19,436 nt of DNA from assembly GCF_002104995.1 (NCBI RefSeq), contig NW_024468439.1, positions 1 to 19,436 of the forward strand. The letters run 5' to 3'. Positions 1-8,624 of this stretch are shown piece by piece. A model generated the notes under the pieces. The model saw only the letters and a list, made by a program, of their open reading frames with translations. It was not told the DNA's origin and did no database searches. Positions within the stretch are counted from its first letter, which is position 1, and each line of letters starts with the position of its first letter. This stretch comes from Linderina pennispora (lineage: Eukaryota; Kickxellomycota; Kickxellomycetes; Kickxellales; Kickxellaceae). The translations under genes and the position numbers were made by a program.

Positions 1-481
1 TGGCCAACTTTAACGTCATCAACTCAGTCAGCTACGACCACATCGACCCGTCCATTTTCACTGTCCTGACCTGCAAGTCGGCTCATCCGGGCACGGCTGT
101 GGCAGACTTTGTCGTGTTCCCGCCGCGCTTCGAGGTGCAGCAGCATACGTTCCGCCCGCCCTACTTCCACCGCAACTGCATGAGCGAGTTCATGGGCCTG
201 ATTCACGGCGAGTACGAGGCGAAGAAGGGCGGGTTCCTGCCCGGTGGCGCCAGCCTGCACTCGATGATGACGCCGCATGGCCCTGACGCCAAGACTGTCG
301 AGAACGCCACTACGCGCGATCTGCTGCCTGGCCGTGTTGCTGACAACACCATGGCCTTTATGTTCGAGTCCATGTTCCAGCTGAGGTGACAAAGTGGGCC
401 GTCGAGCACAAGCAGCGCGACCACGACTACTACAAGGCCTGGCAGAACATCCCGATCACATTCAACCCGGACCAGATCTAA
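1..481 (+). CDS. HGD: Homogentisate 1,2-dioxygenase, C-terminal part, with one frameshift
   Basis: This enzyme opens the ring of homogentisate to maleylacetoacetate in tyrosine and phenylalanine breakdown, using non-haem iron in the cytosol. The window starts inside the gene; the reading frame begins at base 3. Visible family blocks are the PSIFTVLT stretch, [20 protein letters not shown] with the iron ligands His and Glu (human H335 and E341), [12 protein letters not shown], and TPHGPDA with the third ligand (human H371). The frame hits a stop just after [11 protein letters not shown] near base 387. The next conserved block (VTKWAVEH, ending NPDQI) continues one frame over and stops at 479-481. 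A single missing base near 383-387 explains this. With it restored, about 159 residues are present here, and the end lies where human HGD ends within a few residues. The gene converges on the minus-strand gene that ends at 524. Confidence 0.93.
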
Positions 482-523
482 TGTCTTTTATGTGAATAAC
501 ATCCATCCCCCTTTCTTTCCTTT

Positions 524-1174
524 CTATTGCAGCGGGTTTAGCAGATGGTGCAGAATCCGCTGCTGCCGCTCCATTACATCTACGCTGGACGAGGGGAAGA
601 ACTCTGGAACCCCCATGCTCTGCAGCATCATTTGCTGTCGGTACCGCAGGTCGTCGAGTTTCTCGATAGCCCGGCGGTCTGCACGCTCCAGCGCGAGTCG
701 GTGCTGCCTGGCCATCTCCTCCTTCTCCTTACTGCTGACGCTGTGCACCATTTCGCGCGCCAGCAGCTGCTGCATTGCCTTTTCGTTTTCGCGCTCAATC
801 GCTTGCCGGTGCTCCCACAGTCGCCGCTCAAAGCCGTGCTGCGCCATACACAGCTCCTGCAGCTGTCTCAAGACCTCCGGCGACACATGCAGATTGGCGA
901 ACTCGTCCGCTGGCTCTGCTGGATCGACGGGTGCGGGCTCGGATGGCTGCTCAATTATTGTATGATCAGTGCCCGTGAATATGTCGGGTGCTGGCTGCAC
1001 TGCCCATTTGGATGTGTCTGGCTCGCCCTCGTAGCTCGCCCTCTGTCGCTTCGTTACTGGCGAGTCTGGGGCTTCATTCGGCGCCCAGGCAGTGCTGCGC
1101 TTGGCCGACTCTTGGCGTAGCAGGTCCTCGGGCGAAAATACTGGCCGCTCATAACTTGGTGGGGAATAATACAT
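524..1174 (-). CDS. Unrecognised protein with central coiled coil
   Basis: I do not recognise a family. The frame stays open upstream to 1282, but the first 36 residues look like untranslated sequence. The ATG at 1174 gives 216 residues starting MYYSPPSYERPVFSPEDLL. The N-terminal half is Pro/Glu-rich and disordered-looking, with a short basic KRQR patch near residue 44 that could be a nuclear signal. Residues about 95-180 are rich in Glu, Arg, Gln and Leu with heptad-like spacing, suggesting a long helix or coiled coil. The tail (GVPEFFPSSSVDVMERQQ) looks ordered. The overlapping plus-strand frame (545-1120) is an antisense shadow. The gene ends 42 bases from the HGD stop, so the two 3' ends converge. 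It may be lineage-specific; no function is proposed. Confidence 0.6.
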   Translation of the reverse strand: MYYSPPSYERPVFSPEDLLRQESAKRSTAWAPNEAPDSPVTKRQRASYEGEPDTSKWAVQPAPDIFTGTDHTIIEQPSEPAPVDPAEPADEFANLHVSPEVLRQLQELCMAQHGFERRLWEHRQAIERENEKAMQQLLAREMVHSVSSKEKEEMARQHRLALERADRRAIEKLDDLRYRQQMMLQSMGVPEFFPSSSVDVMERQQRILHHLLNPLQ

Positions 1175-1377
1175 ACACAATAGACCGTGATAATATAGAA
1201 TTGGCGATATACCAGCGCCATGCTTTGACCTACACCTATGTGTGCGCTCAATCGCCCCGGCTCGTTTTGGGGTCTGCCTCAAGCACTGCTGAATGGCGAA
1301 AATAAAAAAAATCCGTATATTAAGAAACAGTAGCAGAAAGGTGATGGCGTATTGCTCTTACTATCTCCCCCTATCTT

Positions 1378-2063
1378 TCAGAGCTTCTTCTTGGTCGCAG
1401 CCGTAGTGCTCGCCACTGCCTTCTTGGGCTTGGTCTCACCGCCCAGGACCTTGCGGCGCTGGCGGATCATGTGCGTATACAGCTTGTACAGTACAGGCGG
1501 GTAGTTGATAATGTTCAGCAGCAGGAACCCCTTGAAGGCTGGCCGAATCGCACCGGCAAACGGCAGCGCCGCCCACATCTCCCAGCATCTCGCCCGAGAA
1601 GCCAGTCGGATACAGAACGTAAAACAGCGTGTAACCGCAGATACAGCAGCGTCGGCGACTGGATGCCCAGCAGCGACAGCGTGTAGTGGCTGTACCGCAC
1701 GCACTCAGTGATCGACCATGCCAGCAGAATCAGAACGAAGCCGTACGAGGCACGCACCTCGGGCTGGTCAAACACATACAGCGTGCCCCAGACCAGCAGC
1801 AGCCGCGAGTACACTTGTGTGAGAACCGGCAGAACGCTCGAGCGCACAAAACCAAGCAGCGAATGCACGATCTCCAGGAGCGCACCTGTCTGCACGTAGA
1901 TTACCGCATAGCCGACCTGGTCGAACAGCCCCGAGAGGTCGGTGCCGTGCGCCAAAAGATATGTCACGGTTTGGAAGAGCACGTAGGACCAGCCAACGAA
2001 CGATGCGGCATTGTAGGCTACCAGATACGAGTCGACCAGGCTGTTGGATTTCTTTTGCGCCAT
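1378..2063 (-). CDS. PHS1: Very-long-chain 3-hydroxyacyl-CoA dehydratase (HACD/PHS1 family), two frameshifts
   Basis: This ER membrane enzyme removes water from 3-hydroxyacyl-CoA in the third step of very-long-chain fatty acid elongation. The start MAQKKSNSLVDSYLVAYN is followed by hydrophobic segments and the family blocks VQTGALLEIVHSLLGFVRS, SRLLLVWG and AWSITECVRYSHY. After LLYLR the frame changes twice. The segment YTLFYVLYPTGFSGEML is in a second frame, and WAALPFAGAIRP through the end is in a third. Both changes fit one extra base each, near 1634 and 1582. Removing both gives about 227 residues, close to yeast PHS1 (about 217). The catalytic Tyr and Glu (YPxGxxxE; codons at 1610-1612 and 1589-1591) lie in the displaced segment. 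The C-terminus KKKL fits the KKXX ER-retrieval signal. Its promoter is shared with divergent VPS25. Confidence 0.92.
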
Positions 2064-2387
2064 TTTTAATGAATAGAGTTTGCAATACGTGGATGGTGGA
2101 GAAACGAGAAGGCAAGAAAGAGGCGGCGTGTGAAAGCGGGCGGCGGTATCAACCCCTCGATTTCCCCCAGCCAGTGTTCTTTAGCACTCGGCGACTTTCT
2201 GTTTCCCCTCCACACCAGGCCGAGCCGAGCCGGGAGCCAGTAGCCTGTTGGCTCGTGCCTCTTCGTCACCGCCGGCTTGGCTGGGCTTGGCTTCTCTTTG
2301 CTCAGCACAGTATTCCCTTTTCTTGCGTCTACTTGTATTGGCCTGCCCCCTCTTAATTCCACTACCACTTTTGTACTTCTTGTCAGC
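2064..2387. promoter_or_regulatory. Divergent intergenic promoter between PHS1 and VPS25
   Basis: This 324-base gap separates two divergently transcribed genes and must carry both promoters. It holds pyrimidine-rich tracts on the plus strand just before the VPS25 ATG and an inverted CCAAT (ATTGG, about 2337-2341). No clear TATA box and no convincing ORF are seen; the frames crossing it are low-complexity shadows. Confidence 0.5.
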
Positions 2388-3174
2388 ATGAACAGGACGA
2401 CGGCAACAGCCACAGAGCAGTTTGAGTTCCCTGAAATCTACAGCTTCCCGCCATTCTTCACGTAAGGCATAGCCCACGTTGGCGTTAGAATAGAACCCTA
2501 TGGCCTGCCTTTCGCAAGGCTTGCGCTCAATGCGTGGGTGCCCATTTTAGTCCACCAGTTCAGGTATCTAAAAACTGAAACCTCCCTCTCGTTATTATCT
2601 GCATCAATAGGCGGCAACCCGCAGAGGCGACATGGCAGGAGCAGCGGCGGCTCTGGTGCAACCTGGTTCTGTCCTTTTACCGGCACACGCGCCAACACAC
2701 AATGACACTATCTGAAGCAGTGCTTTCGCCGCCGTTCCACAACTACCAGATCAAGCGCATACTGCGCGTCGATGTATTGCGGGAGATCGTCGACGAGCTG
2801 GTGAAGCAGGGGAATGCCGTGTGGGTTGGCCCGAAGCACACAAAGGACATGTGCTTAGTGTTTTGGCGCAAGCCCGAGGAGTGGGCGGCTATGATCCACC
2901 AGTGGGCTACCGATCGGGGGATGATCAATACCGTGCTGACGGTGTATGAACTGACGAATGGCGATGACACTGGTGACCAAGGTAGGTACTGCCGTTGATA
3001 GACTGTAGAGATATGGTAGCATTTCAACTAATGAGAATGTGCTTGGGTGTAGAGTTCAGCGGGCTTGATACTGTTGTTTTGAGGCGGGCGTTAGATATCC
3101 TGCAAAGCCAGGGAAAGGCACAGCTGTTTGTTGGTTCCTCCGACGATGACCTTGGCGTCAAGTTCTTTGCTTAG
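2388..3174 (+). CDS. VPS25: ESCRT-II subunit VPS25, three exons
   Basis: VPS25 is the two-copy subunit of ESCRT-II. It recruits VPS20/CHMP6 and helps sort ubiquitinated cargo into multivesicular bodies. The model is exon 1 2388-2461, exon 2 2611-2981 and exon 3 3053-3174, giving 188 residues (human 176). Exon 1 ends in the diagnostic EIYSFPPFFT and exon 2 resumes RQPAEATWQEQRRLW, matching the FPPFFTxQPN start of the family. The winged-helix block FWRKPEEWAAMIHQWA and VYELTNGDD are in exon 2. Exon 3 ends GVKFFA, equivalent to GVKFF in human. Introns of 149 and 71 nt have GTAAGG..TAG and GTAGGT..TAG ends, and intron 2 has a CTAAT branch-like site. Joining preserves the frame at both junctions. 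The start ATG at 2388 lies immediately upstream of the conserved region. Confidence 0.94.
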
Positions 3175-3230
3175 TTATGTTTTCTGGTGGCCATTAAAGT
3201 GCGACTGCATCTCCCGGAACTACATTACCC

Positions 3231-3671
3231 CTATGACGTGGTACCATGGCAATGATCCAGATATGTGGTCTTGAACTCCAAGCGGTGACCACAAAAGTCC
3301 TTGACCAAAACACCGCTCTGATATAGCTCATAAATACTCATGACATCCTGGTACCTCAGAATATGATAGGTGGCGCCTTCTGAGAACCGTCTAGCAGGCG
3401 TCCAGGTGATCTTCATGCTTGTGCCTTTGCCATCATACGTGCCCCGAATGACGTGGCCAAGACAGCCATGCAGTCTTCCGGTGCACTGGATGGTAGAACC
3501 TTTAACGAATATACTCTGGTTATCCGATTCTGCGGCACGTATTTCGTTGTCGTTGTCGTCGTTTGTCTTCTTGAACGAAAGCTCCGATGAGTTGCAGGGG
3601 ATATCGCTCAAATATCCGATCGCTGATGGCAGCAACGAGACCAGGAACCAAATGATTCTCTCTAGATATAA
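3231..3671 (-). CDS. Hypothetical small secreted-like protein, 5' end unresolved
   Basis: I do not recognise this frame. It is open from 3671 to the stop at 3231 but has no in-frame ATG; an in-frame TAG lies at 3672-3674. It begins with a hydrophobic run (IIWFLVSLLPSAIGYL) resembling a signal peptide or anchor. About 125 residues follow, with five cysteines and NxS sequons (CNSSEL, DNQS), which fits secretion. One way to obtain a start is an exon 3731-3754 beginning MCHAESDC, joined by a 59-nt intron (GTAAAG..CAGTAG, 3672-3730) in the correct phase. No good branch site is visible, so this is speculative. It could also be a decayed gene. The 3' end faces the VPS25 stop, 56 bases away. Confidence 0.3.
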   Translation of the reverse strand, partial: LYLERIIWFLVSLLPSAIGYLSDIPCNSSELSFKKTNDDNDNEIRAAESDNQSIFVKGSTIQCTGRLHGCLGHVIRGTYDGKGTSMKITWTPARRFSEGATYHILRYQDVMSIYELYQSGVLVKDFCGHRLEFKTTYLDHCHGTTS

Positions 3672-3938
3672 CTACTGATCAAACTATCTATTCTACGCAA
3701 GGGCCGTTGGCAAGTACCAATACGCTTTACGCAGTCAGATTCAGCATGGCACATCGCGTATTTATGTAGCATGGCTTGCCTGCCTGGCATCGCTTTTGAC
3801 AAGTCTAGTACCTAAGGTGTGTTGGCTAAGACTAGGTAAATGTTGAGTTTGTTGTAGAATACATTTAAAACCGATAAAGAAAAGCAGATCTGAAACAAAA
3901 CGCAAATAGCAACGCCGCATATATGCCTGTTGCGGCGC
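3672..3938. other. Intergenic stretch with no clear feature
   Basis: AT-richer sequence between the two weak minus-strand ORFs. It could be an intron if these ORFs are exons of one gene, or plain spacer. I see no RNA gene or repeat in it. Confidence 0.4.
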
Positions 3939-4166
3939 TCAGCTTCCAGCAGCAGTTGTACAGTTGTGATCATACTTGGCTGTGGTGCTTACCAGCTCTG
4001 ATCCGTCATCGACGCCCATCGGGTAGGCTTGGCCATAGTCTATGCCTCTTTTAGTAATGCGTGGATGCCCATATATGGACTCAAGCAATGCCTGTTCATT
4101 CCCGACTTTTGGCGTTGTGTAGACTCCTGCCTGCAGATATGCAGTAGCAAATTTGATTAATGCCAT
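3939..4166 (-). CDS. Small orphan ORF, possibly a first exon
   Basis: This is a 75-residue ATG-started frame beginning MALIKFATAYLQAGVYTTP. I find no recognisable family. The amino-acid composition is balanced, unlike the antisense shadows in this window, and the ATG sits in CCATGG context on the opposite strand. Just after residue 58 (DDGSEL) the sequence GAGCTG/GTAAGC is a strong 5' splice site (intron would begin at 3992), and the composition becomes poorer beyond it. It may therefore be exon 1 of a spliced gene whose other exon(s) I cannot identify. Joining it to the 3231-3671 frame is possible in phase (acceptor at 3672-3674) but unsupported by homology. Its start lies 147 bases from the GCS1 start, in divergent orientation. 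Confidence 0.25.
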   Translation of the reverse strand: MALIKFATAYLQAGVYTTPKVGNEQALLESIYGHPRITKRGIDYGQAYPMGVDDGSELVSTTAKYDHNCTTAAGS

Positions 4167-4313
4167 GGTAGCCTGTCTCTCGGCAAAAAATTGCTTTATT
4201 AATTAGGCTCTTGTTTGGGAATACTCGGATCGCTTTGGTGACGAACTGACTTTTGATTTGCTAGCTACGTCAACACAGCTGCACCTCTTCACCTTCACTT
4301 TTTTCTGTACATT

Positions 4314-6689
4314 ATGCGCGTTCTGGCTGTTGCAATTGGACTGACAGCGGCAGTGCTGGGTGCGGACTATGGCACGGTGCAGGATGACCTGGACTCGTCG
4401 CTGCTCTGGGGCACATACCGACCGAACCTATACTTTGGCACCCGGCCGCGCGTGCCCAACACGCTGATGACCGGGCTTATGTGGTTTGGCATGGACGACC
4501 CAACAAACTGGCAGCGCATCCGGCACTCGTGCGAGCTGGGCGATAACCTGGCAGAGTACGGGTATTCGCGGCACAACGGGCGGGATTTTGGCGAGCAGAC
4601 GATGCGCGATAGCGACCAGGCGGTCGAGATCAAATCGCAGTTCATCAAGGTGCCTGGAGAGCGCGGCGGCAGCTGGGCAGCCAGGATCACGGGAAAGACG
4701 CTGGAGGGGGGCAAGGAGGGGGCAGCGCTCATGTATTACTTTGGCATGGAGGGCAATGGCACTATGAAGATGAGCATTGAGGACGATGTGGCAGTCATCA
4801 GGGGACAGACCGAGGAGCTGGGCGAGTTTACGGCGCGCATTGTGCCAGCGGCCAGCAACAAGCCGCCGAGGCTGCCAAAGAAGCTGCGGAAGGTTAAGGC
4901 AGTCAAGACCGGGCAGAAGGTTGCGGGCCTTGCCATGAATGTTCCCGGAGACGACGTGTGGAAGGCCAAGGACCTGTTCATGGAGCGCCTGCTGCCGGCA
5001 GCCCGCAAGCGGGCGCAAGCGATTGAAAAAGTCGACCCAGGCAACATGCCGCTGTCGGGAGCAGCGCTGTTCTCTCTGGACAACACAGGTCTGGAGACTG
5101 GCGGCAACCTGCTGTTCGCCCAGATGGTGGTCAAGGGGGAGTTTGCCTTTGACGTCATCTACGAGTGCTCCGACAAGTCAGCACGCATAGACAGCGGGAC
5201 GATCACGGCTGTTGCTGGTGCCCGCCGCAAGGAATTCGATGCGCGCTTTGAGCACACGTTTGGTCTGACAGCCAAGGGGTTCGATACCGAGCACGTGGCG
5301 ATGGCTCGCAGCGCGCTCAGCAGCCTGCTGGGCGGCATAGGGTATTTCCACGGCAGCGGGCTGGTGTCGCCGGACCCCAAGCCAGAGTACGGCGAGCCCG
5401 ATGAGATCGCAGCGCCAGAGCTCAGCACACCGTACTCGCTGTTTGCCACGACGCCGTCGCGTGCGTTCTTCCCGCGCGGATTCCCTGTGGGACGAAGGGT
5501 TCAGCCAGCTGCTGGTGGGCCAGTGGGACAATGACCTGAGCATGCAAGTGCTACTGAGCTGGCGCAACGCGTCTATGGGTGGGTGGATAGCGCGCGAGCA
5601 GATTCTGGGTAGCGAGGCGCGCAGCAAGGTACCCGAAGAGTTCCAGGTGCAGTACCCAAACTTTGCCAATCCGCCGACGCTGCTGTTCAACGTCGAGGCG
5701 TTCATGCGTCGCCGCCAGGAAATTGCCAGCCTGCACAAGGCGGGCGAGGGCGGTCTGGTGGACCTGCCGGCAGGCGAGGCCAACCAGATGCTCCTGGACC
5801 ACGAGCTTGCGAACCGCATGCTGTCGGAGCTTGGCCAGCTGGCCAACGGCATGCTCGAGTACTTTTTGACCTCGCAGCGCGGGTCCTCGGCCAAGATGGC
5901 CAGCGACAAGAGCGCGTTTGCCAGCGGGTTCAGATGGCGCGGCCGCTCCGAGTCCCACACGCTGACATCGGGGCTTGACGACTACCCGCGCGCATCCCCA
6001 CCCAGCACTGGGGAGCTGCACCTGGACCTGCACGCATGGATTGCGTACATGCAGCGGCTGGTGGATGAGCTTGCCCTGCAGGGTGTGGGCGGGGCGAGCC
6101 CATGGCCGACAAGGCCATCAAGGCGCTTGACGAGCTCCATTGGAACGAGGACGAGAACATGTACTGTGACGTGACTGTGCGTGCTAACGAGGACTACGAT
6201 GAGCTTGAGGACGACGAGGGGAATGCCGAGGTGCCCAAGTTTGTGTGCCACCGCGGCTACGTCAGCTTGCTGCCGATGCTGCTGGGCCTGGTGCCTGCCG
6301 AGTCGCCCAAGCTGGGCCATATCCTGGATATGATCGAGGATCCCGAGGAGCTGTGGACCGAGTACGGGCTCCGCTCGCTGTCCAAGAGCGACAAGTTCTA
6401 TGGCAAGGGCGAGAACTACTGGCGCGGGCCAATCTGGATCAACATCAACTACCTGGTGCTGTCGTCGCTGCACACAAACTACATGCACATCGAGGGCCCG
6501 TTCCAGGAGCAGGCTGCCAGAATCTACACGCGGCTGCGCACGAACCTGATTGCCAACATCTTCAAGCAGTACCAGGACACAACGTTCTTCTGGGAGCAGT
6601 ACAACCCGGAGACCGGCACGGGCAAGGGCACGCACCCGTTCACCGGGTGGACTACGTTGGTGGCTCTGATAATGGCCGAAAAGTATTGA
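4314..6689 (+). CDS. GCS1: Mannosyl-oligosaccharide glucosidase (ER glucosidase I, GH63), two frameshifts
   Basis: Glucosidase I removes the terminal alpha-1,2-glucose from Glc3Man9GlcNAc2 on new glycoproteins in the ER lumen. It is the first step of N-glycan trimming and feeds calnexin quality control. The start MRVLAVAIGLTAAVLG is a signal peptide or anchor. SSLLWGTYRPNLYFGTRPR and LMTGLMWFG mark the N-terminal beta domain. FFPRGFLWDEGF (the Asp of WDEGF is the family's likely acid), DGWIxREQILG-like and NPPTLLF mark the (alpha/alpha)6 barrel. YWRGPIWININYL and FWEQYNPETG..PFTGWT mark its end. The gene lies in three pieces. An extra C at 5483-5485 breaks the frame within GF/LWDEGF, and about one base missing near 6080-6102 restores it. 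Because the net shift is zero, the implied length is about 791 residues, near human (837) and yeast (833). The gene converges on the peroxiredoxin. Confidence 0.94.
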
Positions 6690-6853
6690 CAAATAGCAAT
6701 CGATATTACCCGCACACGCCAAAGAGACGCCGATCCTCACGGCTGGCGGCTAGTTCCAGTGCGTCTGCCAGGCATTGCGTGCTTTTGCTTGCGACGCTCG
6801 CTGCTGCTTTTTTGCTAGGAATTGGATGATATTGTTAGACGAGAAACTCAAAT

Positions 6854-7519
6854 TTACTGGCTCTCCTCGGGGAGAGTAGCGAAGCGCAGGTACGGCTTGG
6901 CCTCGCGGACCTTGGGGAAGATCTCCTTGGCCTTCTCGGTGGGCACCGACACATGGACGATGACGTCCTGTCCGGGCTGCCAGTTGGCGGGGGTGGCAAT
7001 CGGCTGGCGGTCCGACAGCTGCAGCGAGTCGATGGAGCGGATGAGCTCGTCGAAGTTGCGTCCGCAGCTGGCCGGGTAGGTCAGAATCAGCCGGATCTTC
7101 TTGGCCGGGTCAATGACAAACACCGAGCGGACAGTGAACGGAATGCCGTTGACCACGTTGGACGCGTCGTGCTCGACGCTGTCCAGCATGTCGTACAGGG
7201 TCGCCACCTCGCGGTCCTTGTCGGCGATGATCGGGAACTTGAGGTTGACGTTGTTGACCTCGTTGATGTCGTCAACCCACTCGGCGTGGTCGTGGAGGTC
7301 GTTGGTGCTCAGGCCGATGACCTTGACGTTGCGCTTCTCGAACTCGGGCGTCAGCCTGGCGACCTCGCCCAGCTCGGTGGTGCACACGGGCGTAAAGTCG
7401 GCCGGGTGCGAGAACAGGACCGCCCACGAGTCGCCGATGAACTCGTGGAAGTTGATCTCGCCGGCCGTGGTCTCGGCAGTGAAGTCAGGGGCAATCGAAC
7501 CAAGGCGGAGAGGAGCCAT
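6854..7519 (-). CDS. PRX1: 1-Cys peroxiredoxin (PRDX6/PRX1 type)
   Basis: This peroxidase reduces hydrogen peroxide and lipid hydroperoxides through one peroxidatic cysteine. The 221 residues match the PRDX6 class in length, having the extended C-terminal domain that classic 2-Cys enzymes lack. The active site reads HPADFTPVCTTE, with Thr43 and Cys46 of the PxxxTxxC motif, and the supporting Arg is R131 (TVRSVFVIDPAKK). The downstream blocks RLILTYPASCGRNFDE and TPANWQPGQDVIV are typical of the 1-Cys group. There is a second Cys in YPASCGRN, but no 2-Cys resolving motif. The N-terminus MAPLRLGSIAPDF enters the fold directly and has no mitochondrial presequence, unlike yeast Prx1, so a cytosolic location is inferred. 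A TATA element lies about 90 bases upstream. No intron. Confidence 0.96.
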   Translation of the reverse strand: MAPLRLGSIAPDFTAETTAGEINFHEFIGDSWAVLFSHPADFTPVCTTELGEVARLTPEFEKRNVKVIGLSTNDLHDHAEWVDDINEVNNVNLKFPIIADKDREVATLYDMLDSVEHDASNVVNGIPFTVRSVFVIDPAKKIRLILTYPASCGRNFDELIRSIDSLQLSDRQPIATPANWQPGQDVIVHVSVPTEKAKEIFPKVREAKPYLRFATLPEESQ

Positions 7520-7842
7520 TTGTAGAGTATGAAAGTGTCTGGGGAGAAGAGATTGAAGTTTAGAGACTGTTTACTTGCCCAGCAGCCGCTCCTGCCGGGT
7601 GCATCCGGCAATTTATACGTCTGGCCGGCGGGTTGCTGGCAGAATGTTGCACACCCTAGTCCAACTTTGCGATAGCAGCAAGAGTGCAGAGCCTGGCTGG
7701 CATATAGCGCGCAGAGCGATTGACCCCTACCAGCTGACACACGGGCTTATTGCGCGTTTGATGCACGCATCGCGCAATTTGGGACATTCTATGGCTGATT
7801 TTTCTCTGCAGTGAATTCTCTAATTCGGACTAGGAAAGTCAT
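7520..7842. other. Intergenic: PRX1 promoter and UCH 3' region
   Basis: 323 bases between two tandem minus-strand genes. It contains the PRX1 TATA element (7610-7617) and a CCCCT motif on the plus strand near 7724-7728, which in yeasts can be a stress element; a single copy is weak evidence. No ORF or RNA gene is supported. Confidence 0.45.
7610..7617 (-). promoter_or_regulatory. TATA element of the peroxiredoxin gene
   Basis: TATAAATT on the minus strand, 91-98 bases before the PRX1 ATG. The distance fits a core promoter with a short 5' UTR. Assigned by position only. Confidence 0.5.
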
Positions 7843-8624
7843 CTACTGTTGAAGGCTTGGGTGTGGGCCAAGCGCAAGCACCGTGAATCCCAGGGACTCG
7901 CCGTCCATTTCCTGGATACGCTGCCTGATAACGCCGGCCGCGTCCTACATGGTTAGCTCCAAAAACAGGGTGTTAGCATATATACATCAGAAAGGCTGCC
8001 ACACGGCCACCATATTCAGCACGCTACCTTGAGCACATCCGTCGACGCGCCGTGGTTGATGGGCGCAGCATGCCGGCCATCCAGCTCGTACATATCGCCG
8101 TCGACATTAACAAACGCAATGAAGTGCAGGTCAATCGCAGCTTCTGCGTCGGGCGCCGCCGTCTGTCCACCACTGGCGCCCTCCAAATGCGTGCCGGCAA
8201 TGACATCGTCGTTCTCCAGCAATGCTGCGCGCTCCTCGGGCGTCAGATCCTTGGTCTTCTGGAAGAACTCGGCCAGATGGCCGCTAATCGGGATGTCTGC
8301 CTGGTTGTTGGCCAGCGCGTGGATCACTGCCATGGTCCCGCACGCATTGCCGATGGTCTGCCGCATGAACCAGACGTCGGGCGACACAGTGTTGGCGGCG
8401 GAGGCGATCTTCTGCGCACGACTGGCCTCGGACTCTTCGGTCAGCGGGAACAGGAAAATGACGGCCTTGACGGGCTGCGCGACCATTGCCAGGAGGTCGT
8501 CGTCGAGGCCCCAGACGTCGTTGAACCCGATGCTGGAGGACACACCGAGCCGCGCAATCATGGCGTTGATCACCTCGGGGTTGGACTCGAGGGGAATCCA
8601 GTGGACCTTGCGTTCGGCTGACAT
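7843..8624 (-). CDS. YUH1: Ubiquitin carboxyl-terminal hydrolase, UCH (peptidase C12) family, two exons
   Basis: A UCHL1/UCHL3/Yuh1-type deubiquitinase that releases small adducts from the C-terminus of ubiquitin or NEDD8/Rub1. Exon 1 is 8028-8624 and exon 2 is 7843-7944, giving 232 residues, the normal size for this class. All catalytic residues are present: Gln89 (oxyanion) and Cys95 in MRQTIGNACGT, His167 in DLHFIAF, and Asp182 in MYELDGR followed by INHG. The crossover loop region is residues 145-162. Exon 1 ends TDVLK at GTAGCG. The 83-nt intron has a perfect CTAAC branch site and TAG acceptor, and exon 2 (DAAGVIRQRIQEMDG..FTVLALG) matches the family's last helix and strand. Without the second exon the protein would lack its final strand. 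It diverges from the LAA2-like gene. Confidence 0.95.

Noticed and set aside
545-1120. 191-residue plus-strand frame
   Set aside because: Antisense to the minus-strand coiled-coil gene; Leu/His/Arg-rich with no domain, typical of a shadow frame.
2551-2563. Possible 13-nt micro-exon inside VPS25 intron 1, between TTTTAG and GTATCT
   Set aside because: Direct joining of exon 1 to exon 2 already gives the conserved FPPFFTRQP sequence in frame.
5178-5960. 260-residue minus-strand frame
   Set aside because: Lies over the well-supported GCS1 coding sequence and spans its frameshift; Ser/Arg-rich shadow.
380-6102. Programmed ribosomal frameshifting as explanation for the HGD, PHS1 and GCS1 shifts
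   Set aside because: No slippery heptamer or shared motif at the five sites, both directions of shift occur, and these families do not use frameshifting.
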